A stretch of DNA of 55,022 nucleotides from Desulfamplus sp. GTDB taxonomy: Bacteria > Desulfobacterota > Desulfobacteria > Desulfobacterales > Desulfobacteraceae. The notes beneath the pieces are model-generated. The model searched no databases and was not told where the DNA came from. It was given only the letters and a program-made list of their open reading frames with translations. The DNA is taken from NCBI GenBank assembly GCA_015231615.1, contig JADGBE010000020.1, positions 1-55,022 on the forward strand. The letters are read 5' to 3'. Below, in pieces: positions 18,401 through 26,255 of the stretch. Numbering within the stretch: position 1 is the first letter of the stretch; each line of letters opens with the position of its first letter. The translations under genes were made by a program, and so were the position numbers.

Positions 18401-20174
18401 GCAAGATTCGGCTCTCTTACGTTTTTCTGTAACTGATACGGGTATTGGTATTCCAGAAGATAAGATTGATATGCTCTTTGAACAATTTACCCAAGTAGAT
18501 GCCTCAACAACCAGAAAATATGGAGGAACAGGTCTTGGTTTGGCTATTTCAAAACAGTTAGCAGAGCTTATGGGTGGTCAGATTGGGGCAAATAGTCAAG
18601 ATGGCAATGGTTCAGAATTTTGGTTCACTGCCTGTTTGAAAAAACAATCTGGTGTAGTTCAAAGTGATGGTGGTTTAACACAATCTCAATCTTCTTCTCT
18701 ATCTCCTGATTTAGAAAATATTCGTGCTTTGATTGTAGATGATAATGCTACAAATCGTGAAATTCTTATGAAGCGTCTTACCTCTTGGGGAATGCGTCCA
18801 TCAGAAGTTGAAGATGGTTTTAAAGCACTCCAAGCTATCTATAAAGCTGTGCAAGATAGCGATCCATTTAAAATTGCAATTATTGATATGCAGATGCCCG
18901 GAATGGACGGCGAAGCTCTTGGGCGTGCAATTAAATCTGACCCAAAAGTTTCAGATACGCGTATGATTATGCTTACATCTCTTGGAAATAGGGGTGATTC
19001 CAAACACTTTATCAAAATAGGATTTGACGGTTATCTTACAAAACCTGTTAGATATAATGAGCTTATAGTTGAGATAGGTTTGGCATTAAGAATGCAAAAT
19101 ATTGAAACTTATCCAGAAAATAAAAGTAGCAACATAAACAGAAAAGAGTTATCAGCAATTACACACCAAATCAAAACAGATGAAAAATCGCATAAAATAA
19201 CTCCATCAATCAATATGTTTGCCGACAGAAAGGCAAGAATCCTTCTTGCTGAAGATAACATTACAAATCAGCAAGTTGCACTTGGAATACTTAAAAAATT
19301 TGGACTCTCTGCTGATGCAGTTGCAAATGGTGAAGAGGCTGTAATTGCAGTTCAAACTATACCTTACGATCTTGTATTCATGGATGTGCAGATGCCAATA
19401 ATGGACGGGTTTGAGGCAACTCGTAGAATAAGAAGTTTTGAGTATGAGAGTGCTGGAGAAAAAGATAGAACTCAAAATCTTGAGTATGAGAATGTTGTAG
19501 AGAAGAGTAGAATAGAAAATCTTGAGTATAAAAAAGTAGGAGATGAGAAAGGCAGGAGTAAAAGTCAAAATATCCCTATAATTGCCATGACCGCCCATGC
19601 TATGCAAGGCGATAGAGATAGATGTATTAAAGTTGGTATGAATGACTATTTAACCAAACCTGTCAATCCTCAAGCTCTTGCAGATGTATTAGATAGATGG
19701 CTGCCAAAGGAGTTAATTTCTATAAATGCGTTAAATAAAGAAGAAAAAAAAGATAAAGTGGAGCAATTGGTAATATCAGAGCAATTAACTATTAGTGATA
19801 ATAACCAAAAAAAAGGGGTTCAAAATAATTTAAACAAAGTTTTTGATAAAGAAGATATGATGCAACGCCTTATGAATGATAAGGCTTTAGCCCAGATGTT
19901 GCTTAATATTTTTCTTGAAGATATTCCTGAACAGATACGGCTACTTAAAGGTTTCATAGATTCTGGAGATGCGAAAAGTAGTGAAATCCAAGCACACTCT
20001 ATGAAAGGTGCATGTGCAAACGTGAGTGGAGAAGCCATGAAAAAAATTGCACACGAGATGGAAAAGTTAGCTAAAGCAGGAGAGCTTGATGGTTTAAAGG
20101 AGTTTATGTTAGATTTGGAGAAAGAGTTTGAAAGTTTAAAAAAAGAAATTAAGGAGTTTACAGCAAATTTATGA
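15441..20174 (+). CDS. Hybrid sensor histidine kinase: Cache-like sensor, CHASE, PAS, HisKA-HATPase, REC-REC, HPt
   Basis: This 1577-aa multistep phosphorelay protein has membrane segments near 9-25, 318-341, 362-380 and 650-676. The first extracytoplasmic sensor (26-317) is interrupted by a second Cache-like domain (about 163-295). A CHASE domain fills about 381-645. The cytoplasmic PAS (about 695-810) has a Cys-rich stretch (CHSFLCPAEEGRCPVC). HisKA holds His850 in NMSHEIRTP; HATPase motifs are GNAIKFTE, DTGIGIP and GGTGLGL. REC1 accepts on Asp1149, REC2 on Asp1315, and the HPt on His1519 (AHSMKG). REC2 carries a loop of three degenerate 14-17-residue repeats (1333-1377). There is no DNA-binding output; the HPt could pass phosphate to a separate regulator. 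It overlaps fic and the next gene by 4 nt each. Confidence 0.92.
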   Translation: MNSKKNWTIFLIALVLLIGGLSAWWSALQAKKELSEELIGKAKIVAEGINIDHIKTLNGDKSDLSNPRYLRLKEQLATVRELYDNCRFIYLVGRKDDGKIFFFMDSESPESKDYSPPGQLYEEVPEGCSSSFQTRNSMIEGPYSDRWGRWVSAFVPIHDPKTAVNILSTRQDAQEMVKKAIAFYKKHGKELLLKEMNQPYGEFRIGDLYAFVYDSNMKVMAHPVKPQLVGQNLLNKKDWAGGKYFRNEIQNLAKSDGSGWVDYEYENPSNKQREPKSTYIQSIDDLIICSGAYRGTGAIVATLGIDVDSSRWNMMLFRATIPVILLTIVVVVIILVGIKLISVRSKIIDNVGKSSFLMRNIEPAIAAAIGVAITIFASWTFNEHNIKHRNKIFMQITENKTQVIGEKLHKLRDTELEGLANFYEKSYHISLEEHLKFTDYLTKNPAVHWEWIPVVSEEEKEKFESDTRSNGLTEFEIWQKDEQGKQVSASGRKLYYPVLRLSPIGGKKPVLGYDLGSEPLRRYALEEATRTGLTTSTEPVNLVQESGSQKGMLIFRPVFLSDNTKKLHGFAVAVLRIGNILKNYSIDNSLFMEISILHKNRPSEHIADGWNKDNISSKGELQVTLPIFAFGKVFALTAYAGGELLNIYSIWSFILTAFTGIILTAAIAIMVFLIIRRRESLENLVLKRTAELNASESMQRILLDNLPAGVVIVDPVTRFIEQVNKYVANLFGASADELLGKRCHSFLCPAEEGRCPVCDLGQTVDSSERAMLRVDKSRVPILKTVKFVELNGKQKLLECFVDISELKRTEAELIETNNQLEEAIGKANELAFQAQMADIAKSEFLANMSHEIRTPMNGVIGMTGLLLDTELNNEQKRYAEIVRSSAESLLCLINDILDFSKIAAKKLDLEMLDFDLSSMVDDFASTLAIKAHEKGLELVCAVEPEVPNLLCGDPGRLRQILTNLTGNAIKFTEKGEVVVRVSLIEDRQDSALLRFSVTDTGIGIPEDKIDMLFEQFTQVDASTTRKYGGTGLGLAISKQLAELMGGQIGANSQDGNGSEFWFTACLKKQSGVVQSDGGLTQSQSSSLSPDLENIRALIVDDNATNREILMKRLTSWGMRPSEVEDGFKALQAIYKAVQDSDPFKIAIIDMQMPGMDGEALGRAIKSDPKVSDTRMIMLTSLGNRGDSKHFIKIGFDGYLTKPVRYNELIVEIGLALRMQNIETYPENKSSNINRKELSAITHQIKTDEKSHKITPSINMFADRKARILLAEDNITNQQVALGILKKFGLSADAVANGEEAVIAVQTIPYDLVFMDVQMPIMDGFEATRRIRSFEYESAGEKDRTQNLEYENVVEKSRIENLEYKKVGDEKGRSKSQNIPIIAMTAHAMQGDRDRCIKVGMNDYLTKPVNPQALADVLDRWLPKELISINALNKEEKKDKVEQLVISEQLTISDNNQKKGVQNNLNKVFDKEDMMQRLMNDKALAQMLLNIFLEDIPEQIRLLKGFIDSGDAKSSEIQAHSMKGACANVSGEAMKKIAHEMEKLAKAGELDGLKEFMLDLEKEFESLKKEIKEFTANL
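19437..19571 (+). repeat. In-frame tandem repeat in receiver domain 2
   Basis: Three degenerate units of 42-51 nt encode FEYESAGEKDRTQN, LEYENVVEKSRIEN and LEYKKVGDEKGRSKSQN. They sit after the phosphoacceptor helix of REC2 and before its PIIAMTA strand. Canonical receivers have only a few residues here. Confidence 0.75.
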
Positions 20175-21664
20175 ATTTAAGAGAAACCCGCATCATGCGG
20201 TTAAAAGATAATATAGAAGAGGCACTTAACAACCTTTTTGCTGTGCCTGATGATCAAAAGTCAAAAACTTTGTATGCTATTGAAAAATGTAAGGAGTCTC
20301 TTGCATCTGTTCCGCCAATTGATACGCCTGTATATATCCACATTATCGGCACTGATAAATCGTTCAAAACAAGCTATCTTCTTGATCTGTTTGACCACTC
20401 TCAACTGCGAGAGCTTTTTTCTGTAAAACATCACAATACATCTGAAAATACAGCAGTTCCATGTCTTGTTGAACCATCTGACAAAGTAAAAGAGATAACA
20501 ATTAGGCAGATTGCCATAAGTTCAGGAATAGTTATGAAGGATAATCTGTCGTCTGAAATGTTTGTGAAACTTTATGATCTCTCAGAAGGTGCAACTCCTG
20601 ATGATTATTTAATTCAGGTGCTTATTCCAATAGATGAGACACCAATGAGGCTTCCAGTTATCGAATATCCCGGAATTAAAGAGGGGGCAGATGCTTCAGA
20701 AGAGCAGGCAAATCTCCATAAAATATTTCAGCAAAACTTAATACAAAACCTTATAAAATTTCCGGGAATATTGGTTGCCTGCTTTCAGCATAAAGTTGCA
20801 ATACCAACTGGACACCCAATGGATATAATTTTGAAAAAATATGGTGAAGTATTAAAGACCGAGCATAAATTGCCGCTTGTTGTCTCTTTGCAAGGTGCAA
20901 GTGCAATTACTGGCTATTGCGGTAACACGAATGTTGAAAAAGATATTGCAACTGATTTTAAAAGCTATAAATCTTTTGACACAACTATTCAGTTGATAAA
21001 TCCATACAACCACGCATACCCAGTAGTTTTTGGTCAGCCCGGTATTTATGTTGATTCGTGGATAAAGAATTTAAGCAAATACAAAGATGTTGATGAGATT
21101 CATCAAGAGATAACTCTTGATGGCGGTATTGGTTGGTCAAGGTCTCTGCTTGATGATATATGCCATAACTCACATATACAGGACGCTCTTGATAACATCT
21201 TTCTTATGCCTTGGATAATTCAAAGCGAATCTTGCATTGAAAAGGCAGTTGAGGTTTTAAGAGAGATTGAGACTTATGATGAAGTTGCAGAGATAAACGA
21301 AAAGATAAGAAAATCCATTATTAATGGAAGATACAAAACTATCCGAACCTTTTTTAAAAATGAGCTTGCCACAGCACAAGATGGTGTTATTGAGAATCAC
21401 AAGAGGTTTTGGGCAAATATTTTTTATCAATATCTCTTACAATTTTTTAATGATAGCGGGCGTTGCAATGCTATTTCAACTGTTTTGTGGGATAATCTTG
21501 AAAATAGGCTTGATCCTGAACATAAGGGCTTTCTTGGAACAAAAGAAGAGGATTTACCCTACATTATTATGAATACAGCAGAATTATATGTCCCTAATGC
21601 CTTGATGCGTGGGGATTTGGATGTTTTTGCAATAAAGCTGGAGAAGCAACAAAATGATTTTTAA
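20171..21664 (+). CDS. Divergent P-loop GTPase-like protein (dynamin/SrfC-like layout)
   Basis: I do not recognise a named family for this 497-aa protein. VYIHIIGTDKSFKTSYLL (54-71) looks like a strand followed by a P-loop, but Phe stands where the second Gly of GxxxxGK[ST] is expected. NTAVPCLVEP (93-102) resembles a dynamin switch I, and LPVIEYPGIKEG (161-172) a Walker B/switch II DxxG with Glu-Tyr-Pro-Gly. No N/TKxD base motif is evident. The rest is helical. Order and overlap with the next ASKHA gene recall SrfC/SrfB pairs, but both proteins are shorter here. The ATG overlaps the kinase stop (ATGA) and the stop overlaps the next gene by 11 nt, so the proteins are probably made together. 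GTP use is inferred. Confidence 0.6.
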   Translation: MNLRETRIMRLKDNIEEALNNLFAVPDDQKSKTLYAIEKCKESLASVPPIDTPVYIHIIGTDKSFKTSYLLDLFDHSQLRELFSVKHHNTSENTAVPCLVEPSDKVKEITIRQIAISSGIVMKDNLSSEMFVKLYDLSEGATPDDYLIQVLIPIDETPMRLPVIEYPGIKEGADASEEQANLHKIFQQNLIQNLIKFPGILVACFQHKVAIPTGHPMDIILKKYGEVLKTEHKLPLVVSLQGASAITGYCGNTNVEKDIATDFKSYKSFDTTIQLINPYNHAYPVVFGQPGIYVDSWIKNLSKYKDVDEIHQEITLDGGIGWSRSLLDDICHNSHIQDALDNIFLMPWIIQSESCIEKAVEVLREIETYDEVAEINEKIRKSIINGRYKTIRTFFKNELATAQDGVIENHKRFWANIFYQYLLQFFNDSGRCNAISTVLWDNLENRLDPEHKGFLGTKEEDLPYIIMNTAELYVPNALMRGDLDVFAIKLEKQQNDF

Positions 21665-23498
21665 TTTTTTCAAACGGAATAAACCAAGTGATGATGCGTT
21701 TAACCTTGAACTTGAAGATGACAATAAACTCTACTATCAGACCATTGCGGGCAGAACACCGAGAGACTCAAACAATCGCGAAGAGTATATTCTCTTTGTT
21801 GATTTTGGTTCTTACAGAACTTCAGTGTTATGCTGGCCCTGCTGCTATGGCAGAGAGAAAATAACAGATACTTGGAAATATGTTGTTCACTACAAAAATG
21901 GGGCAGTTGAAGGGGGTGGCTTTCCATCAGCCTTTATAAATCCACCTTCTGGTGATGAGCGAGATTTTGCATTTATTGATAATTTTGAGGATATTACGGT
22001 CTCCAACAGCCAGATCGTCAAAAGTGCAAAATCGGTCTTTGCAAGCAAATTTGCTGCCTACAAAGGTGCTGTTCCTCAGTTTAGGCTCTATATTAAAAAG
22101 GTGCTTGAAGAGAGCTTTAAATATATCACAGAGCCAGTAGAGGGTCGCCCTTGGAATGGTCCCGCAATTCCTGTAATCACAGAGATACGAGTAACAGTGC
22201 CTGATCTTTTTATTGAAAATTTAAGAGCTGGATACCGTGAAAATATATATTCAGTCTGCATGGAATTTTTAACCCATAAAAAGTGGAAGCAACTTTTTCC
22301 AGCAAACTTAAGAACTCTTAAAAAAACATTTATAAATATTTCAGCAGATGAGAGTGGTGCATGTGAGCTTTATTTTTTAAACCTTATAAAACTTATGCCA
22401 TTTTGGGATTTATCGTCTGAAAAAGATAGAATTCCTGACTTAAAAGAGGTTGATTTTTTATTTTCTCAAAAACGAAGAGGAACAACCAACATTATCAATA
22501 ACAGTAATAATGAGCCACAGAGTTCTATTAAAGAGAAAAATTTTGGTAAATTGGAAAAAATTTCAACCAGTGATAATAAAAAAGAGCTAAATTTCGTAGT
22601 CTGCCATGTTGATATTGGTGGTTTAACTACAGACGCAAGCATTTTGTTAATGAGAACATTTAAAGATAATGACCTTGGAATTACAACCACACTTAAACGA
22701 AAAGAGTCATTTTCAGAGAAAAAAGCTGGTGAATATTTTGCAGATATTTTTAAAGAGAGCCGCCAAGAAGATGATGAAGAGAAGTGGTGGGAGAGCGATA
22801 GATTTATAGAAAAAGAGTTTGCAAAATTTCTTGAGCTTCTATTTGGCAAACAGTATGCACTGTTGAACGAGTGGAGAAAGGAAAAATGTCTTGATGGCAT
22901 CTACTTTCTTATATCAGGCAGACCAACAAAAGCACCAAAGATTCGCGATATAATATCGCGATATATTTTAAAGGAGTTCAATAAAGAGACCTTGCTTTTG
23001 CTTCCTGAACATTGCCTGTTTATGGCAGATTACCATCATGTTGGAAAGAATGAGGAGGGTGAGAGATACGCTAAAAAAATTGATAATTTTGAGAAACTCA
23101 TCACAATTCTTGGCAATGTCTATACCTTGTATGATGGTTATGAGATAGATTTTGATGAGCATAAATACTACATTTCACTTGATATTGATACTCGCGGTGT
23201 TCAAAGAATGGAGATACTACCCGGCAGACAGTATAATATGGAGGATTTTGAGAACTATCAAAAGGCAGCTCAAAGAAACAATGTTCTTCATCTTGCCTTT
23301 ACTCGTATGGCTTCTGGTGAGAATGGAACAAGATTTCTAACTGTCAAAAAAATAGCACGCCAAACAGCCTACCCAACTGTAAAAATTGCTGACAAGAGCG
23401 AATTTGACGATCAGGCTTGGATAACTCCATCTCTTATTATCACTAACTTAAATGACAATGATCAGGCTTTTGACCTTGCATGGGCTTCGCATGTTTAA
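21654..23498 (+). CDS. Hsp70/actin-fold (ASKHA) ATPase, unassigned family
   Basis: This 614-aa protein shows the ASKHA signatures in order: phosphate-1 loop LFVDFGSYRTS (47-57), a connect-like strand VTVPDLF (180-186, cf. VTVP in Hsp70), phosphate-2 loop CHVDIGGLTTD (317-327) and adenosine loop ISGRPTKAPKIRDII (420-434). It has no recognisable Hsp70 substrate-binding domain and no signal peptide. Residues about 274-313 are a polar low-complexity insertion. It is the last gene of the overlapping fic-kinase-GTPase-ASKHA run. SrfB-type virulence-associated proteins pair an ASKHA fold with a GTPase-like SrfC; kinship is possible but unproven. Hsp70-family proteins are known Fic targets in animals (FICD on BiP), so this may be the target of the operon's Fic protein (inference). 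Confidence 0.65.
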   Translation: MIFNFFKRNKPSDDAFNLELEDDNKLYYQTIAGRTPRDSNNREEYILFVDFGSYRTSVLCWPCCYGREKITDTWKYVVHYKNGAVEGGGFPSAFINPPSGDERDFAFIDNFEDITVSNSQIVKSAKSVFASKFAAYKGAVPQFRLYIKKVLEESFKYITEPVEGRPWNGPAIPVITEIRVTVPDLFIENLRAGYRENIYSVCMEFLTHKKWKQLFPANLRTLKKTFINISADESGACELYFLNLIKLMPFWDLSSEKDRIPDLKEVDFLFSQKRRGTTNIINNSNNEPQSSIKEKNFGKLEKISTSDNKKELNFVVCHVDIGGLTTDASILLMRTFKDNDLGITTTLKRKESFSEKKAGEYFADIFKESRQEDDEEKWWESDRFIEKEFAKFLELLFGKQYALLNEWRKEKCLDGIYFLISGRPTKAPKIRDIISRYILKEFNKETLLLLPEHCLFMADYHHVGKNEEGERYAKKIDNFEKLITILGNVYTLYDGYEIDFDEHKYYISLDIDTRGVQRMEILPGRQYNMEDFENYQKAAQRNNVLHLAFTRMASGENGTRFLTVKKIARQTAYPTVKIADKSEFDDQAWITPSLIITNLNDNDQAFDLAWASHV

Positions 23499-23815
23499 AA
23501 ATGTAGTGAATTATATCTATGTTATTCGTTCTGATATGCAATTTTTTATTACAATGAGATATATCAGATTAAAAATAGTTATAAAAAATATATCTAAAGA
23601 GGCTAAACCCCTTATAAATGGGGAGATAACCTAAATAAAGGTGGAAATAATCAATATATAAAATGTCATTTTATATATGAAAATCTGTAAAAAAAAATTG
23701 CAAAAAGACTTGTAGGCAAACAATAAACAGCGTATATAGACAAAAAAATAGAAAAAGCCATCAGGAAAAAATAGACAATAATTTATTAAATTTGATTCAG
23801 TGGAGGGAGAAAACA
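23499..23815. other. 317-bp gap before the corrinoid protein gene
   Basis: AT-rich, with no convincing gene; a short frame at 23452-23634 overlaps the preceding gene and lacks a ribosome site. It contains a CCCC/GGGG hairpin near 23608-23625 and a 25-nt palindrome at 23654-23678. No cobalamin-riboswitch core was seen. Confidence 0.6.
23654..23678. promoter_or_regulatory. 25-nt perfect palindrome upstream of corrinoid protein gene
   Basis: Arms ATATATAAAATG and CATTTTATATAT flank one central T, about 140 bp before the corrinoid protein start. Size and symmetry suit a dimeric repressor operator. AT-rich background raises the chance of coincidence, although a 12-bp perfect arm is long. Confidence 0.4.
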
Positions 23816-24448
23816 ATGGCAGATTTTAACGCAATGACAGAAGCATTAATTGCATGTGATGAGGAAAAGGTTGTCCAACTTGTAAATGCTGCACTATCAG
23901 AGAATGTTCCGGCGTTTGACATTCTTAATAAAGGTCTTATTGCGGGTATGGACATTGTTGGTGAAAAGATGGAAAGCGGAGATATGTTTATCCCTGAAGT
24001 TCTTATGGCAGCTCAAGCAATGGGAAGCTGTGTAAAAATTCTTAAACCTCTATTAAAAGAGGGTGAATCTGCAAGCAGTGGAACTGTAGTCATAGGCACA
24101 GTAAAAGGAGATCTCCACGATATTGGAAAAAACCTTGTTGCCATGATGATGGAGAGTGCTGGCATGACTGTTCATAACATTGGTGTTGACGTTCCCCCTG
24201 AAGAGTTTGTAAAGCAGATAAAAGATAAAAATGCTCAAATCGTATGTCTCTCCGCACTTTTAACTACAACTATGCCAATGATGAAAAAAACTGTTGATGC
24301 AATTAAAGAGAGTGGGCTTAGAGAAAAGGTTAAAATAATGGTAGGTGGTGCCCCTGTAACTCAAATTTTTGCAGATGAGATAGGTGCTGATGGCTTTGCC
24401 CCAGATGCTGGTTCTGCTTCAAAACTTGCAAAATCTCTTGCGAATTGA
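23816..24448 (+). CDS. Corrinoid (B12-binding) methyltransferase protein, MtaC/MttC family
   Basis: This 210-aa methyl carrier has an N-terminal four-helix cap (about 1-85) with a GMDIVGEKMESGDMFIPE core, and a Rossmann cobalamin domain with DLHDIG (His101 as lower cobalt ligand), SALLTTTMP and VGGAPV. The start is the ATG at 23816, preceded 5-7 nt upstream by GGAGGGAG; an in-frame TTG at 23792 has no such site. The next gene encodes its probable methyl donor or acceptor enzyme. The RACo-like protein at 12286-14271 would reactivate it. No substrate-specific methyltransferase (MtaB/MttB type) is nearby. Confidence 0.9.
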   Translation: MADFNAMTEALIACDEEKVVQLVNAALSENVPAFDILNKGLIAGMDIVGEKMESGDMFIPEVLMAAQAMGSCVKILKPLLKEGESASSGTVVIGTVKGDLHDIGKNLVAMMMESAGMTVHNIGVDVPPEEFVKQIKDKNAQIVCLSALLTTTMPMMKKTVDAIKESGLREKVKIMVGGAPVTQIFADEIGADGFAPDAGSASKLAKSLAN

Positions 24449-24475
24449 TTTATCTATTTTAGGAGGCTTCATTAA

Positions 24476-25276
24476 ATGTTTGAGGTAATTGGCGAAAGAA
24501 TAAATACATCAAGAAAAAATGTTCAAGCTGCCGTATCTGAAAGAAACGCCGAATATATAATTGATGATGTCAAAAAACAACAAGCAGCGGGGGCAAACTT
24601 TATTGATGTAAATGCTGGGGCACGTATAGGTCATGAAGTTGAAGATATGAAATGGCTTATAAATACTATTCAGCCCATTGCAACAGTCCCTTTGTGTCTT
24701 GATAGCCCTGATCCCACAGTTCTTGAGATGGCTTTTCAGATGGTTGAAAAAACTCCAATGATTAACTCAATAAGCCTTGAAAAAGAGCGGTTTGATGCAA
24801 TGATACCCTTTCTTAATGGCAAAGATTGTAAAGTTATTGCCCTCTGCATGGACGATAACGGTATGCCTTCATCATCAGACGATATTGTTCAAAGGGCTAT
24901 TAAGTTAGTTGAAGAACTCAATAAAATTGGAATTAAAACAGGCAATATTTACATTGACCCGCTTGTGCAGCCAATAAGCACAGATGTCAAAAAAGGAGTC
25001 ATGGTGCTTGATGCTGTAAGGGCAATAAAGGCTCAATTTCCTGAAGTTCATATCTCAGGTGGACTCTCTAACATCTCTTATGGTCTTCCCCAGAGAAAGA
25101 TTATCAACAGAACCTTTGTCTCTTTAATGATGGCTGCTGGCATGGATTCTGCTATTATTGATCCGCTTGATCAAAAAATCATGGCAACAATTAAAACTGC
25201 TGATATGCTTCTTGGACACGATAACTTCTGCGGAAATTATCTCAAAGGGGTTCGTGCTGGAGTTATAGAAAGTTAA
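24476..25276 (+). CDS. Methyl-H4folate:corrinoid methyltransferase (pterin-binding/DHPS-like)
   Basis: This 266-aa TIM-barrel protein of the AcsE/MetH pterin-binding family moves methyl groups between tetrahydrofolate and the corrinoid protein. Family motifs are VIGERINTSRK (4-14), FIDVNAG (about 42-48), PLCLDSPDP (about 74), INSISLEK (about 96), YIDPLVQPISTD (about 161) and SGGLSNISYGLP (about 196-207). AGGAGG lies 8 nt before the ATG. It follows the corrinoid gene by 27 nt, so the two are co-expressed. Direction cannot be read from sequence: it could feed methyl groups into the Wood-Ljungdahl pathway or draw them out. Confidence 0.88.
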   Translation: MFEVIGERINTSRKNVQAAVSERNAEYIIDDVKKQQAAGANFIDVNAGARIGHEVEDMKWLINTIQPIATVPLCLDSPDPTVLEMAFQMVEKTPMINSISLEKERFDAMIPFLNGKDCKVIALCMDDNGMPSSSDDIVQRAIKLVEELNKIGIKTGNIYIDPLVQPISTDVKKGVMVLDAVRAIKAQFPEVHISGGLSNISYGLPQRKIINRTFVSLMMAAGMDSAIIDPLDQKIMATIKTADMLLGHDNFCGNYLKGVRAGVIES

Positions 25277-25342
25277 AAATTAAGATTTTCACTATTCATA
25301 ACCTAACCCTATAAATTCATGACTCATATTTAATCGTCTTTA

Positions 25343-25375
25343 AGATTTGACAACTTTCTAAAAGTTGTCAAATCT
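25343..25375. repeat. Palindrome, AGATTTGACAACTTT family, copy 1
   Basis: 15-bp perfect stem (25343-25357 with 25361-25375) and a 3-nt loop, in the 180-bp gap before hisA. An almost identical hairpin occurs at 41260-41292 between tonB and exbD. It may act as a terminator after the methyltransferase gene, but the recurrence marks it as a dispersed repeat. Confidence 0.65.
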
Positions 25376-25457
25376 ATTCTAATTTTACCCTTCCAACGAA
25401 ACTAATTTAACACTAAAATCTAATTAACACTTAAAAATTATCTTTAATAAAATTCCC

Positions 25458-26255
25458 ATGAAATTTAGACCATGTATTGACATAAAAAACGGTAAAGTTG
25501 TCCAGATTGTTGGTGGCTCGTTAAGAGATAGTGAGTCAAATAGAAATACCACAATAGTCAACTTTGAAAGCTCACAGAACTCTTCATATTTTGCAAAGCT
25601 CTACAAAAATGATGGAATTTATGGCGGTCATGTTATTTCTCTTGGGGCTGGCAACCATGATGCGGCAGTTTCTGCCTTAAAAGCCTTTCCTAAAGGATTA
25701 CAATTTGGTGGTGGAATCACCCCAGAAAACGCTCCTATTTATCTTGATGCGGGTGCAAGCCATGTAATAGTAACCTCTTTTGTATTTTCTGATGGCAAAG
25801 TCGATATGGACAAGCTCAACCTGTTAGTTAAAAAGGTTGGCAAAAATAATCTTGTTCTTGATTTAAGTTGTCGTAAAAAAGATGGGCAGTTTTGGATTGT
25901 TACAGATAGATGGCAAAAATTTACTCAAGTTTGTGTAGATGAAAAGACGCTTGAGCAGTTTGGAGCCTATTGTGATGAGTTTCTTGTGCATGGTGTAGAT
26001 GTTGAGGGTAAAATGGGTGGGGTTCAATCAGAACTTGTGGAGTTGCTTGGCAAATACTCTCCAATACCCGTAACTTATGCAGGTGGTGTAAAATCTTTTT
26101 CTGATCTTGATCTTGTCAAAAATATTGGGAATAATCGTGTTGATCTTACTATTGGCAGCTCTCTTGATATATTTGGCGGTACTATATCATACAAAGATGT
26201 GGTAAATTGGCATAACTCTAATAAATCTGAAATGGAGAAAAAATGCGTAATTTAA
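25458..26255 (+). CDS. hisA: Phosphoribosylformimino-AICAR-P isomerase, eukaryotic type (HisA/HIS6)
   Basis: This 265-aa (beta/alpha)8 isomerase of histidine synthesis converts ProFAR to PRFAR. It follows the eukaryotic HIS6 subfamily, not ordinary bacterial HisA: FRPCIDIKNGKVVQIVGG (3-20, catalytic Asp8), SSYFAKLYK, GGHVISLG, VLDLSCRKKDG (133-143, second acid Asp135), VHGVDVEGKMGG, VTYAGGVKS and GSSLDIFGG near the C-terminus all have direct counterparts in yeast HIS6. No ribosome site precedes the ATG at 25458. No other his genes are adjacent. The 3' end overlaps darP by 13 nt. Transfer from or shared ancestry with a eukaryotic-type lineage is likely. Confidence 0.88.
   Translation: MKFRPCIDIKNGKVVQIVGGSLRDSESNRNTTIVNFESSQNSSYFAKLYKNDGIYGGHVISLGAGNHDAAVSALKAFPKGLQFGGGITPENAPIYLDAGASHVIVTSFVFSDGKVDMDKLNLLVKKVGKNNLVLDLSCRKKDGQFWIVTDRWQKFTQVCVDEKTLEQFGAYCDEFLVHGVDVEGKMGGVQSELVELLGKYSPIPVTYAGGVKSFSDLDLVKNIGNNRVDLTIGSSLDIFGGTISYKDVVNWHNSNKSEMEKKCVI

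Noticed and set aside
20171..23498. Firm assignment as SrfC/SrfB
   Set aside because: Layout is similar but both proteins are much shorter and I cannot show homology without a profile search.
23452..23634. 60-codon frame overlapping the ASKHA gene end
   Set aside because: Composition typical of AT-rich non-coding DNA; no ribosome site.
23499..23815. Cobalamin riboswitch upstream of the corrinoid gene
   Set aside because: No B12-box-like core or matching stems seen; only a short palindrome is present.
25343..25375. Simple intrinsic terminator of the methyltransferase operon
   Set aside because: Only a short T-poor tail follows, and the same hairpin recurs within the tonB-exbD gap where termination makes little sense.
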